A DNA stretch of 64,000 bases from Coriobacteriia bacterium (GTDB lineage: Bacteria > Actinomycetota > Coriobacteriia > Coriobacteriales > QAMH01): positions 1 to 64,000 of the forward strand of contig QAMH01000005.1 of the NCBI GenBank assembly GCA_003149935.1, given 5' to 3'. This document shows positions 1 through 12,670 of the stretch, one piece after another. Position numbers and translations under genes: made by a program. How positions within the stretch are numbered: position 1 is the first letter of the stretch; every line of letters starts with the position of its first letter. The notes under the pieces are model-generated. The model was not told where the DNA came from, did not search any database, and saw nothing but the letters and a program-made list of their open reading frames with translations.

Positions 1-264
1 CTTTGCATCTTTGTAAGCGTAGTTTGACTTGAATCCACTGGTATATGTATCTCCGCCGACCTTTACAGTTGCCTTTACCATGTAGTTGCGACTAATACCT
101 GCTTTACGCCCAATTTCGGAATATACAATGGTGTCTGTTTGCCCTCCATTGTAGTACAAATCTCCACCCGCTACATCAATAGCCCACGCTGTAAGTGGAG
201 CGCCGACAACCATAACTGCTGCTACAAGACCAACTACTTTCGTTCTCAACTTCTTTGCTCTCAT
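1..264 (-). CDS. Lactococcin 972-like secreted peptide, cut by the window edge
   Basis: Reads leftward and runs off the window, so the C-terminus is missing (88 codons visible). An ideal AAAGGAGG site lies 7 to 14 bases before the ATG. Residues 1-28 form a signal peptide: basic MRAKKLRTK, a hydrophobic stretch VVGLVAAVMVVGAPLTA, then AWA as likely cleavage site. The exported part begins IDVAGGDLYYNGG and continues with a VYSE segment and ATVKVGGDTYTSG. The order of GG near the new N-terminus, a YS segment, then a V-x-V-GG-x-Y-x-SG segment resembles the lactococcin 972 bacteriocin family. That assignment is from memory of the family, not a search. The region is much more AT-rich than the core genes, which suggests transfer. 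An immunity or ABC transporter partner would be expected beyond the left edge. Confidence 0.5.
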   Translation of the reverse strand, partial: MRAKKLRTKVVGLVAAVMVVGAPLTAWAIDVAGGDLYYNGGQTDTIVYSEIGRKAGISRNYMVKATVKVGGDTYTSGFKSNYAYKDAK

Positions 265-332
265 TCGATAAACCTCCTTTCTCTTTTTTGCTTTTTGATA
301 GTTTTATGTCACGTACTGTTTTTGCTAACCTC

Positions 333-353
333 AACATAACATATATTTATGTT
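333..353. promoter_or_regulatory. AT-rich inverted repeat upstream of the secreted peptide gene
   Basis: AACATAA (333-339) and TTATGTT (347-353) form perfect 7-bp arms around a 7-base centre. It lies about 70 bases upstream of the leftward peptide gene and touches the stop codon of the gene before it. It could be an operator or a weak terminator; the sequence does not decide. Confidence 0.35.
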
Positions 354-573
354 AAATATCAATTTGCCATAAGCATGTACCGAATTTGCCGTCGGCTTTA
401 ATAGGTGCATTTCCTATCTGGCGAGTGCTCGCTTTCCCCTGAACTGCATCATTAGCAAACGCTGGTATAAGGGGCAAAAAAAGAAGTGTTATAAAAAGGG
501 CAGCGAATAAAATCAAGACGAAGGGCACGGTTGCTTTCCCGATAATAATGCCCGGTTTAGGTGATGCCTCCAT
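352..573 (-). CDS. Small membrane-anchored or secreted protein, unknown function
   Basis: I do not recognise this 73-residue protein. The start was chosen at 573 because GGAGG lies 8 bases before this ATG; the in-frame ATGs upstream have no comparable site. It begins MEASPKPGIIIGKAT and then has one long hydrophobic segment, roughly residues 16-40 (VPFVLILFAALFITLLFLPL), followed by AFAND, which could be a signal-peptidase site. The remaining 30 residues are polar with one Cys. It reads in the same direction as the lactococcin-like peptide gene about 90 bases downstream, so the two may be expressed together. It could be a second exported peptide or a membrane partner of the first. Base composition is AT-rich like its neighbour. 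Confidence 0.45.
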   Translation of the reverse strand: MEASPKPGIIIGKATVPFVLILFAALFITLLFLPLIPAFANDAVQGKASTRQIGNAPIKADGKFGTCLWQIDI

Positions 574-591
574 GCTGGCGACCTCCATCAA

Positions 592-1093
592 ATCAAATGG
601 ACGATGGATGCCGCTTGTGCTTCAGGTAATGAAAGGCATCCACCCGAATGTCGCCAAACATCTAAGCTGCGCAAGAAAACACAACTAGGGGCAGATGCCC
701 TTCAGCACATGTTTTCTTGCGATGCGTTTGGTCGCACCTTAGATGTTTGGCGATGGGAATTTTATCATCTTGATGCAGGGTAATGTATGCACATCAGATA
801 TCCGTTATCCAGAAGGCGCTAGTATTAGAGTCACGTGTTTGACTGCTGCATATCCCCTTTGCTTTGCTGTGCTTCTCGACCCTGTGGCTACTACAAGTTG
901 CTGCAATCCACGTGACTTTCTGCTTGTCCTCCGTCCGCAACTGCCGGGACACATTGCTTGGCGCAAAGTCTCTCTATTGCCTCGAAATGTGATGTGGTGG
1001 TTTCCTGCATGGCCATAGGGGCGCATTACTTGGCGTGGAGCCTCTCATCTTCTTTTCTTTAATTTTTTGTGAAGGGGCCCTTTGTTGGGGTAT
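592..1093. other. Gene-poor stretch
   Basis: About 500 bases with no convincing gene. Open frames on both strands have no good ribosome site and low-complexity translations rich in Cys, Trp and Arg. The only structure seen is the nested inverted repeat at 651-753. This may be decayed accessory DNA. Confidence 0.5.
651..753. repeat. Nested inverted repeat (16-bp and 11-bp arms)
   Basis: TCGCCAAACATCTAAG at 651-666 is exactly inverted at 738-753, and GCAAGAAAACA at 671-681 is exactly inverted at 710-720. The two arm pairs are nested with small internal loops, so one strand could fold into a long hairpin with a 28-base apical part. It could be a short non-autonomous mobile element, a structured RNA or an element end. 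No transposase lies next to it. Confidence 0.55.
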
Positions 1094-1114
1094 CGTTTCA
1101 TTCGGAACGAAACG
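1094..1114. promoter_or_regulatory. 21-bp near-perfect palindrome upstream of the acetyltransferase
   Basis: CGTTTC at 1094-1099 pairs with GAAACG at 1109-1114, and TTC pairs with GAA nearer the centre. Nine of ten position pairs are symmetric. It lies 41 bases before the GTG start. The size and symmetry fit an operator for a dimeric repressor such as a TetR-family protein, but no regulator gene is adjacent. Confidence 0.4.
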
Positions 1115-1155
1115 CATGCCAAACGCGTCCATTCCCATAGAGAGGGTAGGACCCC

Positions 1156-1677
1156 GTGTCTCAATTGGATTTCGTCCGGGTCGACAAGGATCCGGAGCGC
1201 ATTGCCGAGCTCGCGATATTCGCGGAGGGCATCTTCAGGGAGTATTTCTCGACACTTCACGAACCTGCGAAGGTCGATTATCTGGTAAATCACACCTTGT
1301 CGCTCGAAACGCTTACCACCGCCATCGCCGATGAGGGCTATGAGTACTACTTCGTCGATGACGCGCAGACGGAGGAGCACCTCGGTTTCGTCGGCATCAG
1401 ACCCGACGACGGCTTCCTTTACCTCAGCAAGCTCTATCTCATCAAGGGCGCGCGCGGCAAAGGTCTTGGCCGCGCCGAGTTCGAGTTCGTGAAGCAGCGC
1501 GCGCGAGAGCACGGTCTCGGACGCATCAGACTCACGTGCGCACGCGACAACATCGCGAGCCTCGATCGCTACGATCACATGGGGTTCAAGAGAATCGCCT
1601 GCGTCAACAATGACGTTGGCGGCGGCTTTGAGATGAACGACTACCTGATGGAGTACACGCTCGAGGACGCTTCCTAG
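1156..1677 (+). CDS. GNAT-family N-acetyltransferase
   Basis: A 173-residue cytoplasmic protein. The GTG start at 1156 follows an AGGGTAGGA site. The acetyl-CoA binding motif A is visible as LYLIKGARGKGLGRAEFEF (about residues 96-114), with the R-G-x-G-L-G form of the Q/R-x-x-G-x-G/A signature. The C-terminal part (LTCARDNIASLDRYDHMGF) is the usual motif B helix-strand with the Asn and Tyr typical of these enzymes. The acceptor (small molecule, peptide or protein N-terminus) cannot be read from sequence. The gene converges with the ferredoxin gene: the two stop codons overlap in the shared bases CTAG at 1674-1677. A palindrome upstream may be its operator. Confidence 0.85.
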   Translation: MSQLDFVRVDKDPERIAELAIFAEGIFREYFSTLHEPAKVDYLVNHTLSLETLTTAIADEGYEYYFVDDAQTEEHLGFVGIRPDDGFLYLSKLYLIKGARGKGLGRAEFEFVKQRAREHGLGRIRLTCARDNIASLDRYDHMGFKRIACVNNDVGGGFEMNDYLMEYTLEDAS

Positions 1678-1859
1678 TCCTCGTCAACCTCGATGGCGCC
1701 GAGCGGGCACTCTTCCATGCACTCGCCGCAACCGTCGCAGCTATCCTCGTTTACAACAGAAGCGACGCTTCCGACAATGTCGAGCACGCCATTGGGGCAG
1801 GTATCAACGCAGATACCACATCCTGAACATTCGTCGATGTCTATCGTGGGCTGGGGCAT
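1674..1859 (-). CDS. 2[4Fe-4S] ferredoxin
   Basis: A 61-residue ferredoxin with two four-cysteine motifs: CSGCGICVDTCPNG and CDGCGECMEECPLG. Each is a C-x2-C-x2-C-x3-C-P cluster ligand set, the classic clostridial-type low-potential electron carrier. The start is placed at the ATG at 1859 (MPQPTIDIDECSGC). The longer in-frame extension to 1985 has no family resemblance, and an AAAGG site lies 8 bases before 1859. It would carry electrons between cytoplasmic redox enzymes of an anaerobe; its partner is not identified here. The C-terminus (IEVDED) is acidic, as is usual. Confidence 0.92.
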   Translation of the reverse strand: MPQPTIDIDECSGCGICVDTCPNGVLDIVGSVASVVNEDSCDGCGECMEECPLGAIEVDED

Positions 1860-2020
1860 GTGCAAGCCTTTCGTCTCGGTAACATCACGTATGCAAAATA
1901 GCGGTAACCCCTCCATAAGGCAACATGTTTTTTCTTCGATTCCAAGAAGGTTGGTTGTTGACCGCTTGTTCACGAATGATGCCAAGAAACAAATAAGAAG
2001 CCCACGGTCAAACTGAGAAT

Positions 2021-2098
2021 ATCTAAGTGTTACATATTGGTAACAGGTGTTATAAATAGCTTATAAAACTTGACAATAGGACACTTAGATTTCATAAT
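2021..2098 (+). promoter_or_regulatory. dnaK operon promoter with paired inverted repeats
   Basis: A strong vegetative-type promoter is visible: TTGACA at 2070-2075, a 17-base spacer, then CATAAT at 2093-2098. ATCTAAGTGT at 2021-2030 and ACACTTAGAT at 2081-2090 are exact 10-bp inverted copies, the second lying between -35 and -10. TGTTAC/GTAACA (2028-2045) is a further inverted repeat. A degenerate match to the HspR site HAIR (CTTGAGT-N7-ACTCAAG) overlaps the -35 at 2069-2089, with 9 of 14 positions matching. HspR is encoded downstream, so autoregulation is likely but inferred. Confidence 0.65.
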
Positions 2099-2145
2099 GC
2101 TCAATGTAAATATATACGTAATTCCACATGAAGGAAGGCATAGAT

Positions 2146-4062
<1,917 letters not shown>

Positions 4063-4064
4063 TC

Positions 4065-4691
4065 ATGTCCGCCGCGCAGAAAGACGATACGCTCAAAGGG
4101 GCTGCCACTGGCAGCCCCGAGGGCGCTAGCCCCGTAGACGAGAACGTCGAAGAGGCCATCGAGGCCGAGGTCATCGAGGAGCAAGACGAGGTCCAGGAGG
4201 ACACTCCCAATCTCTTCGAGGCCATCACTGCCGAGGTGACCGAGCTACGCGATCGCTACGCGAGGCTGCAAGCAGAGTGGGATAACTACCGCAAGCGCAC
4301 GCAGGCAGAGCGTGAGTCCGAGCGTGTGCGTGCCTCGGAGAATCTCGTCATGGATTTGCTCCCCCTGCTCGATGACCTCGAGCGTGCCATCAAGCATGCG
4401 AGGGAGACGGGCGAAGGCGGCACCCTGACGGATGGCGTCGAGGCAATCCAGAACAAGTTCCTGCAGATTCTGGAGAAACACAAAGTCACGCAAATCGCCG
4501 CGCTGGGCGAGCCGTTTGATGCGATGCAGCATCAGGCAGTTGGCACCGAGGAGGACGCAAGCGTCCCCGAGGAGACGGTCGTCAATGTGTTCCAGCAAGG
4601 CTACAAGATGGGCGAGCGTGTCATACGCCCCGCAATGGTCGTGACGAGCACCGGAGGCCCCGCACGGGAGCCGCAAGGAGCTAACGAGTAA
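4065..4691 (+). CDS. grpE: Nucleotide exchange factor GrpE
   Basis: A 208-residue protein that releases ADP from DnaK. The first 45 residues are acidic and probably disordered (EEAIEAEVIEEQDEVQED). Then comes the long dimerising helix (LRDRYARLQAEWDNYRKRTQAERE) and the C-terminal beta domain with GEPFDAMQHQAVGT and VVNVFQQGYKMGERVIRPAMV, the family signature. The start lies two bases after the dnaK stop, so translation is coupled. A hairpin at 4700-4725 separates it from dnaJ and may tune downstream expression. Confidence 0.96.
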   Translation: MSAAQKDDTLKGAATGSPEGASPVDENVEEAIEAEVIEEQDEVQEDTPNLFEAITAEVTELRDRYARLQAEWDNYRKRTQAERESERVRASENLVMDLLPLLDDLERAIKHARETGEGGTLTDGVEAIQNKFLQILEKHKVTQIAALGEPFDAMQHQAVGTEEDASVPEETVVNVFQQGYKMGERVIRPAMVVTSTGGPAREPQGANE

Positions 4692-4699
4692 TAGTCGGG

Positions 4700-4730
4700 G
4701 AAACGCGTTCGTAAGGGCGCGTTTCTTCTT
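4700..4730 (+). terminator. Intercistronic hairpin between grpE and dnaJ
   Basis: GAAACGCG (4700-4707) pairs with CGCGTTTC (4718-4725), followed by TTCTT. The stem is 8 bp with a 10-base loop and only a partial U-run, so it is more likely an attenuator or processing site than a full terminator. Confidence 0.45.
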
Positions 4731-4753
4731 GTAGATAGAAAGGTGGAAGACGC

Positions 4754-5731
4754 ATGTCAAAGAACTACTACGACATACTCGGCGTGAAGAAGTCCGCTTC
4801 CGCCGATGAGATAAAGAAGGCATTTCGCAAGCTTGCCCAGAAGCATCATCCCGATGCGGGCGGCGATGAGGAGACCTTCAAGGAGATTAACGAGGCGTAC
4901 GAAGTCCTCTCCGATCCCGAGAAGAAGGAGCAGTACGACACCTACGGAACCGTGGGCAACTTCGCCGACCAGGCTGGCGCCTGGGGCGGTGCGGGCCAGG
5001 GATGGCCCGGCGGTGGCGGTCGTACCTACACCTACACTTCTAGCGGTGATGGCGCGGGCTTTGACTGGGCCGATATCTTCAGCAACATTCGCGGTGGCGA
5101 TGGGGCGTTCGGCAGCGATTGGGATTTCAACGTCAATCGGGCGCATAAGGGCCAGGACCTCCAGACCTCCATCGAGCTCACGTTTGACGAGGCGTTCAAG
5201 GGCACGACGAAGAAGGTCTCGATCAGGATTCCGAGCACGGGCGATACCGAGACGGTCACGGTCAAGGTGCCGGAGGGCGCCGTTGACGGCGGCAGGTTGC
5301 GGTTCCGTGGCAAGGGCGAGCACGGCACCAACGGCGGCGAGCGAGGTGACTTGCTCATCGTTACGAAGATTGCCGAGCACCCCGTGTACAAGCGCGAGAA
5401 GGCGGATGTCGTGATGGAGCTCCCCGTCAGCATCGACGAGGCGATACTCGGCGCGAGCATCGTCATTCCCGCCCCAGACGGCACGCGCGTCAAGCTGCGC
5501 GTCCCCGCAGGCACGCAAGACGGCAAGGTCCTGCGCGTCAAGGGCAAGGGCGCCAAGGACGTGAAGGGCAAGAAGGGCACGGGCGACCTGCGCATCAAGG
5601 TGAAGGTCGAGACACCCAAGAACCTCAACGCCGAGCAGAAGAAGGCTATCGAGGAGTTTCGTGCTGCATCTCCCTCGCCGGATACGCTGCGAAGCGCCTT
5701 GAACGATCAGATGAAGGCCGTCAAGGCATAG
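4754..5731 (+). CDS. dnaJ: DnaJ-family co-chaperone without zinc fingers
   Basis: A 325-residue Hsp40. The J domain spans residues 1-68 with the HPD motif at 32-34, which triggers DnaK ATP hydrolysis. A Gly-rich segment follows ([20 protein letters not shown]). The substrate-binding domains I and II come next ([22 protein letters not shown]... [20 protein letters not shown]... [21 protein letters not shown]). The four CxxCxGxG zinc repeats of classical DnaJ are absent, so it is a type II (CbpA/DnaJ2-like) protein. Its place in the dnaK-grpE-hspR operon matches the actinobacterial arrangement in which such a protein serves as the main heat-shock partner. An AAAGGTGGA site precedes the ATG. Confidence 0.92.
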   Translation: MSKNYYDILGVKKSASADEIKKAFRKLAQKHHPDAGGDEETFKEINEAYEVLSDPEKKEQYDTYGTVGNFADQAGAWGGAGQGWPGGGGRTYTYTSSGDGAGFDWADIFSNIRGGDGAFGSDWDFNVNRAHKGQDLQTSIELTFDEAFKGTTKKVSIRIPSTGDTETVTVKVPEGAVDGGRLRFRGKGEHGTNGGERGDLLIVTKIAEHPVYKREKADVVMELPVSIDEAILGASIVIPAPDGTRVKLRVPAGTQDGKVLRVKGKGAKDVKGKKGTGDLRIKVKVETPKNLNAEQKKAIEEFRAASPSPDTLRSALNDQMKAVKA

Positions 5732-5746
5732 GACAAGGAGCGTGTT

Positions 5747-6145
5747 ATGGCACAGACAGATAGGAACAAGCCGCTCTACATGATTAGCGTCGCAGCCGAT
5801 CTTGCCGGGCTTCATCCGCAGACCCTGCGCATCTACGAGGCAAAGGGTCTCGTGTCGCCCCAGCGCACGAGCGGCAACACACGCATGTACTCGCAAGCCG
5901 ACGTTGATCGTCTGGAGCTCATCGGCAGGCTTACGGACGAAGGCATCAATCTGGCCGGTGTCATGCGCATCCTCGACCAGAGGGAGCGCATGCGCGAGAT
6001 CCAGGCGGAGGCCGATAAGCTGCGCGAGGAGGTCGAGCGCCTGCATGATGCCATGCACGAGCTCGAGATGCGCCAGACAATCGCGACGCTCATGAACAAG
6101 CCAGACCATTCCAGGCTCCTGAGCGAGGGATTCTCCGGCTTGTAA
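5747..6145 (+). CDS. hspR: MerR-family heat-shock repressor HspR
   Basis: A 132-residue DNA-binding protein. The N-terminus reads LYMISVAADLAGLHPQTLRIYEAKGLVSPQRTSGNTRMYS, the MerR winged helix in the form typical of HspR (MISVAA-x-A-G-HPQTLR-x-YE). A coiled coil follows (LDQRERMREIQAEADKLREEVERLHDAMHEL). In Streptomyces and Mycobacterium, HspR represses dnaK and clpB with DnaK as co-repressor. The gene is 15 bases after dnaJ. Its expected targets are the dnaK promoter at 2070 and perhaps the clpB leader. Confidence 0.95.
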   Translation: MAQTDRNKPLYMISVAADLAGLHPQTLRIYEAKGLVSPQRTSGNTRMYSQADVDRLELIGRLTDEGINLAGVMRILDQRERMREIQAEADKLREEVERLHDAMHELEMRQTIATLMNKPDHSRLLSEGFSGL

Positions 6146-6255
6146 TGCACATCGTTTGCATTACTGCATTACGTAAATTGAAAAGAAGTGGTCGCGTGGT
6201 TTCCTTCGAGGGACTTCGCGGCGTGCATATATAACTGAATAGTGGAGGAATAAAA

Positions 6256-8841
<2,586 letters not shown>

Positions 8842-8873
8842 CGACGGCTCGAAGATGTGAGCAAACTATGTAG

Positions 8874-8909
8874 AAAGGGAGTCAGTTTTTGAAGCTGGCT
8901 CCCTTTTTT
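8874..8909 (+). terminator. Rho-independent terminator after clpB
   Basis: AAAGGGAG..CAG (8874-8885) pairs with CTG..CTCCCTTT (8895-8906) and the stem is followed by a T-run. It ends the chaperone operon just before the promoter of the next gene. Confidence 0.85.
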
Positions 8910-8932
8910 CATGTGGGGACAATCTTTACTGT

Positions 8933-8938
8933 TATCAT
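8933..8938 (+). promoter_or_regulatory. -10 element of a probable leaderless transcript
   Basis: TATCAT ends seven bases before the ATG at 8946, and no Shine-Dalgarno sequence lies between. A transcript starting at the usual distance from this -10 would begin at or next to the start codon. Confidence 0.4.
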
Positions 8939-8945
8939 CGAGCGT

Positions 8946-11339
8946 ATGGAAGAGACGCAGCAACACATGCAGCCTATACAGGGACTGAGCACGGCAGAAG
9001 TCAACGAGCGTATCGCCGCCGGCAAAGTCAACGAGAACGCCGATGTGCATACACGCAGCATCCCGCGCATCGTGCGTGACAACATCTGCACGCTCTTCAA
9101 CCTCGTCAACATCATCCTTGCCATTGCCATCTTCTGGACGGGTTCGTATCGCAACCTCCTGTTCATGGCGATCATCATCTGCAACATCGTCATCGGCATC
9201 TACCAGGAGGTACGCTCCAAGCTCACCATCGACCGCCTCTCGGTCATCACCTCATCCAAGGCGCACGTCATTCGTGATGGCAAGCAGCTGAGCATCGGCC
9301 TTGACCAGATCGTGCTCGACGACGTCATCATGCTCGAACGTGGCGACCAGGTGCCCTCGGACTGCGAGGTCATCGAAGGCTCGTGCAGCGCCAACGAGAG
9401 CCTGCTCACGGGCGAGGCGGACCTCGTGCCAAAGAAGGTGGGCGACGAGCTGTACTCCGGGAGCTTTATCAGTTCTGGTTCCTGCATCGCGCGCGTCACC
9501 GCCGTGGGTGTGGACAACTACGCGACAAAGATCAACAACGAGGCCAAGGTCTATCGCAAGGTACGCTCCGACATCATGGAATCGCTGCGCAAGATCATCA
9601 AGTTTGTCACCGTGCTCATCGTGCCTCTCGGTGCCGCGCTCGTCATCAAGGAGTGCTGGCTCGGCGGCGGCACGATCGATTCCGCGATCCTGCACACCTC
9701 GGCTGCGCTCGTCGGAATGATTCCGCAGGGGCTAATCCTGTTGACCTCGGCCGTGCTCGCCGTGAGCGTCATTCGCCTCGCGCAGCATAAGGTGCTCGTC
9801 CAGGAGCTGTACTGCGTCGAGACGCTCGCCCGCGTTGACGTCGTCTGCCTCGACAAGACGGGCACCATCACCACGGGCGAGATGGACGTCGACGAGGTCA
9901 TCCCCTTCGATGGCGTGCCCTATGACGAGGCCCTGCACGCGCTCGTCGCGCTTGATGCGCTCTCGAAGGACGATAACGAGACCGCCAAGGCCATCAAGGC
10001 CTACATCACCGGGCTCGAAGAGCGCCCCGATGCGCCCAAGGCCGTGCAGGGCGAGACGCGTTACGTGCCGTTTTCTTCCGAGCGCAAGTATTCGGGTGTT
10101 TGCTACGGCAGCGATGCTGGCAACTATGCCATGGGTGCGGCCGAATTCGTCTTGAAAGGGTCTGACGAGTTACCCGAGGTACTCGAGAAGATCGAACGGC
10201 TTGCGGGCGTGCGTCGCGTGCTCGTGCTCGCCAAGGTCGCCGACTTCGACAAGGAAGACGAGATCGTCGGGCCGGTCGAGCCGCTCGTGCTCATCTTCAT
10301 CCGCGATCGCGTGCGTCCCACGGCAGCCCAGACGCTCGACTACTTCAAGCAGCAGGGCGTGCGTATCAACATCATCAGCGGTGATGCGGTCGAGACGGTA
10401 TCGAACATCGCCGCCTCCGTGGGCGTGCCCGATGCCGACAAGTGCATCGACATGAGCACGGTGACCACCGAGGAGGAGCTGCGCGAGGCGGCGCGCACCT
10501 GCCGCGTCTTCGGGCGCGTGAGTCCCGCGCAGAAGAAGCAGCTCGTCGTGGCGCTGCAGGACCAGGGCCATACCGTCGCCATGACCGGCGATGGCGTGAA
10601 CGACGTCCTCGCGCTGCATGCGGCGGATTGCTCGGTCGCCATGGGCACGGGATCGGATGCCGCGCGCAGCATCGCCCAGCTCATACTGCTCGACGATGAC
10701 TTCGCCTCGATGCCGCCCGTCGTCGCCGAGGGTCGTCGCTCCATCAACAACCTGCAGCGGTCGGGCTCGCTGTTTCTCGTCAAGACGATCTTCTCCGTCG
10801 TCATGTCGCTCATGTTCATCTTTATCGTCGCGTACAACTATCCCTTCGTCACCATTCAGCTCACGCTCATCGATGCTTTCACTGTCGGTTTGCCGTCCTT
10901 CGTTCTTGCGCTCGAACCCAATCGAGATCTCATTCGCGGCGAGTTTCTGCGCAACGTCATCACGCGCGCCATTCCCGGCGCCATCTGCGTCATAACCTCG
11001 GTCGTCATTGCCGTCATATTCTGCTTCGTGACTGGTCATTCCCAGGATCAGTTCTCGACGATGTGCGTCGTCTTGACCTGCGTCTCGGGCGTCAACCTTG
11101 TCATACGCCTTTCGATTCCCTTCAATTACATACGTACAGCGTTGCTTGTCGTCATTCTCGCGGGACTGGTGCTCGGCATATTCGTCTTTGGCCCCGTCTT
11201 CATGCTCGTGCCGCTCACGGGCGAGATGGCCATTGCCACCCTCGTCGCTGCGCTGTTCATCACGGTTCTCTTCAACGTCCTCTTTAACGTTGCGCTCGAT
11301 CGGGAACGCGCCTATCTCGATTCGCTTGCGGGCGAGTAG
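8946..11339 (+). CDS. P-type cation-transporting ATPase, CtpE-like
   Basis: A 797-residue membrane pump. It shows the actuator motif SLLTGEAD, the phosphorylated aspartate in CLDKTGTIT (Asp303), and the hinge MTGDGVNDVLAL. Transmembrane helix 4 reads MIPQGLILLTSAVLAVS; the PQGL form, where PEGL is usual, and the short N-terminus resemble mycobacterial CtpE, reported as a calcium transporter. About ten membrane helices are visible, two before the actuator, two after it and about six at the end. No heavy-metal CxxC domain or CPx motif is present, which argues against copper or zinc transport. Calcium export or uptake is therefore the best guess. The start ATG at 8946 has no ribosome site and sits next to a -10 box. 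The IS30 element lies directly downstream. Confidence 0.88.
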   Translation: MEETQQHMQPIQGLSTAEVNERIAAGKVNENADVHTRSIPRIVRDNICTLFNLVNIILAIAIFWTGSYRNLLFMAIIICNIVIGIYQEVRSKLTIDRLSVITSSKAHVIRDGKQLSIGLDQIVLDDVIMLERGDQVPSDCEVIEGSCSANESLLTGEADLVPKKVGDELYSGSFISSGSCIARVTAVGVDNYATKINNEAKVYRKVRSDIMESLRKIIKFVTVLIVPLGAALVIKECWLGGGTIDSAILHTSAALVGMIPQGLILLTSAVLAVSVIRLAQHKVLVQELYCVETLARVDVVCLDKTGTITTGEMDVDEVIPFDGVPYDEALHALVALDALSKDDNETAKAIKAYITGLEERPDAPKAVQGETRYVPFSSERKYSGVCYGSDAGNYAMGAAEFVLKGSDELPEVLEKIERLAGVRRVLVLAKVADFDKEDEIVGPVEPLVLIFIRDRVRPTAAQTLDYFKQQGVRINIISGDAVETVSNIAASVGVPDADKCIDMSTVTTEEELREAARTCRVFGRVSPAQKKQLVVALQDQGHTVAMTGDGVNDVLALHAADCSVAMGTGSDAARSIAQLILLDDDFASMPPVVAEGRRSINNLQRSGSLFLVKTIFSVVMSLMFIFIVAYNYPFVTIQLTLIDAFTVGLPSFVLALEPNRDLIRGEFLRNVITRAIPGAICVITSVVIAVIFCFVTGHSQDQFSTMCVVLTCVSGVNLVIRLSIPFNYIRTALLVVILAGLVLGIFVFGPVFMLVPLTGEMAIATLVAALFITVLFNVLFNVALDRERAYLDSLAGE

Positions 11340-11353
11340 CAGCGTGACGGGGG
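11339..11353. repeat. Outer inverted repeat flanking the IS30 element, left arm
   Basis: GCAGCGTGACGGGGG is exactly inverted at 12766-12780. The 55 bases that follow are G-rich on this strand with repeated gtgac/gggg motifs, and the matching right side is C-rich, so the whole flank is a long imperfect palindrome outside the insertion element. Confidence 0.7.
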
Positions 11354-11472
11354 TTCCGTGACAGGAGGAGACGGGGAGGTGACAAGGGGGACGGGGGTTC
11401 TGTCACGCAGCAGGTGACGCAGGACGGGGCGGATTCTAGCGGTCATTGCACGCATGGAAAGGATGTGGTGCA

Positions 11473-12663
11473 ATGGCTAAATACTCTATCGATGATTGGA
11501 CGGCGGTCAAAGAGAGGCTTCGCGCGGGTGATTCGATCAGGGAGTGCGCAAGGCGGACCGGAATCGGACGTGGTGCCGTTTTCAAGTGGAGCCGAATGGA
11601 CCGCCCTCCGGATCGGATGGTGCTTACAATGGACGCCGCGAGCTGCCCGACCCCGAGCGCAAGAACATCGCCCAAGCAGCGCCTGACATACGAGGACCGC
11701 TGCTTTATCGCGGCCCTTCTCGATGTCGGGCGCACCAACCAAGAGATTGCCGATAAAATGAACATCAGCAGGACGACCGTCGCTCGCGAGCTTTCCCGGG
11801 TGCAAGGACCCTACGATCCGAGGCACGCCCAGCTTGATGCGAGGAAGAAGGCGAAAAGGCCAAAACCCCGCAAGCTCGATGCCCGAGGCCCCCTTAGGGC
11901 CTATGTGCTGCAGATGCTTGCCAGCAGATGGTCGCCCGAGCAGGTCTCCAAGCGGATCGAAGAAGACTTCCCGGATGACGAGGAGATGCGCATAAGCCAC
12001 GAGACGATATACCAGTCCCTTTATGTGCAAGGCTACGGGACGCTGCGCCATGAGCTCGGCGTCGAGTACGCCTTGCGCACCAAGCGCCGCGGTCGCAAAC
12101 CGGCATCCAAGCTCCCCGCAAAGAACAGGCCCTGGCTTAAGGATGCGCATATATCCAAGAGGCCCCCGGAGGCGGGTGACCGCTCCATCCCCGGGCATTG
12201 GGAAGGGGACCTGATCATTGGAAGCGACCTGTCGAGCTGCCTCATAACCCTCGTGGAGAGAAGGTCGCGCTTCCTTTTGATGTCGAGGCTGGCCTGCCAT
12301 GACGCGGACACGGTCGCAGAGCGCATGGCGCAGATGGCCGAGGGGATCCCCGAGGAGCTCAGGCGCACGCTCACCTGGGATCAGGGGTCGGAGATGGCAT
12401 GCGTGGACAGGTTCAAGCTCTCCTCTGGCTTCGAGGTGTATTTCTGCGATCCGCACTCTCCTTGGCAGCGGCCCACCAATGAGAATGTGAACGGGCTGAT
12501 CAGGGAGTTCTTCCCCAAAGAGACTGACTTCACGGAGGTGTCGGACGAAGAGGTGGGCAAGGTGCGGTGGCTGCTCAACAACCGTCCGAGGAAGGTCCTG
12601 GGCTGGAAGTTCCCTTCCGAGGCTATGCAGGAAGTGTTGGCGGAAGGTGCAATGATCGCCTGA
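11473..12663 (+). CDS. IS30-family transposase
   Basis: A 396-residue DDE transposase that looks intact. An N-terminal helix-turn-helix (DWTAVKERLRAGDSIRECARRTGIGRGAVFKW) is followed by the IS30 helix-turn-helix domain (LTYEDRCFIAALLDVGRTNQEIADKMNISRTTVARELSR). The catalytic core shows PGHWEGDLIIG (first Asp), TWDQGSEMA (second Asp), DPHSPWQRPTNENVNGLIREFFPK (Glu region) and the family ending NNRPRKVLGWKFPSEAM. The start ATG at 11473 has a GGATG site; the 9-residue extension upstream is not needed. The gene fills the element and reads in the same direction as its neighbours. Confidence 0.93.
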   Translation: MAKYSIDDWTAVKERLRAGDSIRECARRTGIGRGAVFKWSRMDRPPDRMVLTMDAASCPTPSARTSPKQRLTYEDRCFIAALLDVGRTNQEIADKMNISRTTVARELSRVQGPYDPRHAQLDARKKAKRPKPRKLDARGPLRAYVLQMLASRWSPEQVSKRIEEDFPDDEEMRISHETIYQSLYVQGYGTLRHELGVEYALRTKRRGRKPASKLPAKNRPWLKDAHISKRPPEAGDRSIPGHWEGDLIIGSDLSSCLITLVERRSRFLLMSRLACHDADTVAERMAQMAEGIPEELRRTLTWDQGSEMACVDRFKLSSGFEVYFCDPHSPWQRPTNENVNGLIREFFPKETDFTEVSDEEVGKVRWLLNNRPRKVLGWKFPSEAMQEVLAEGAMIA

Positions 12664-12670
12664 ACCCGCC

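Noticed and set aside
805..1026. A 73-codon minus-strand gene in the gene-poor stretch
   Set aside because: No ribosome site, basic low-complexity translation and no family features.
6146..6255. HAIR-type HspR site before clpB
   Set aside because: No convincing CTTGAGT/ACTCAAG arrangement is visible in the 110-base gap; only a TATATA box is seen.
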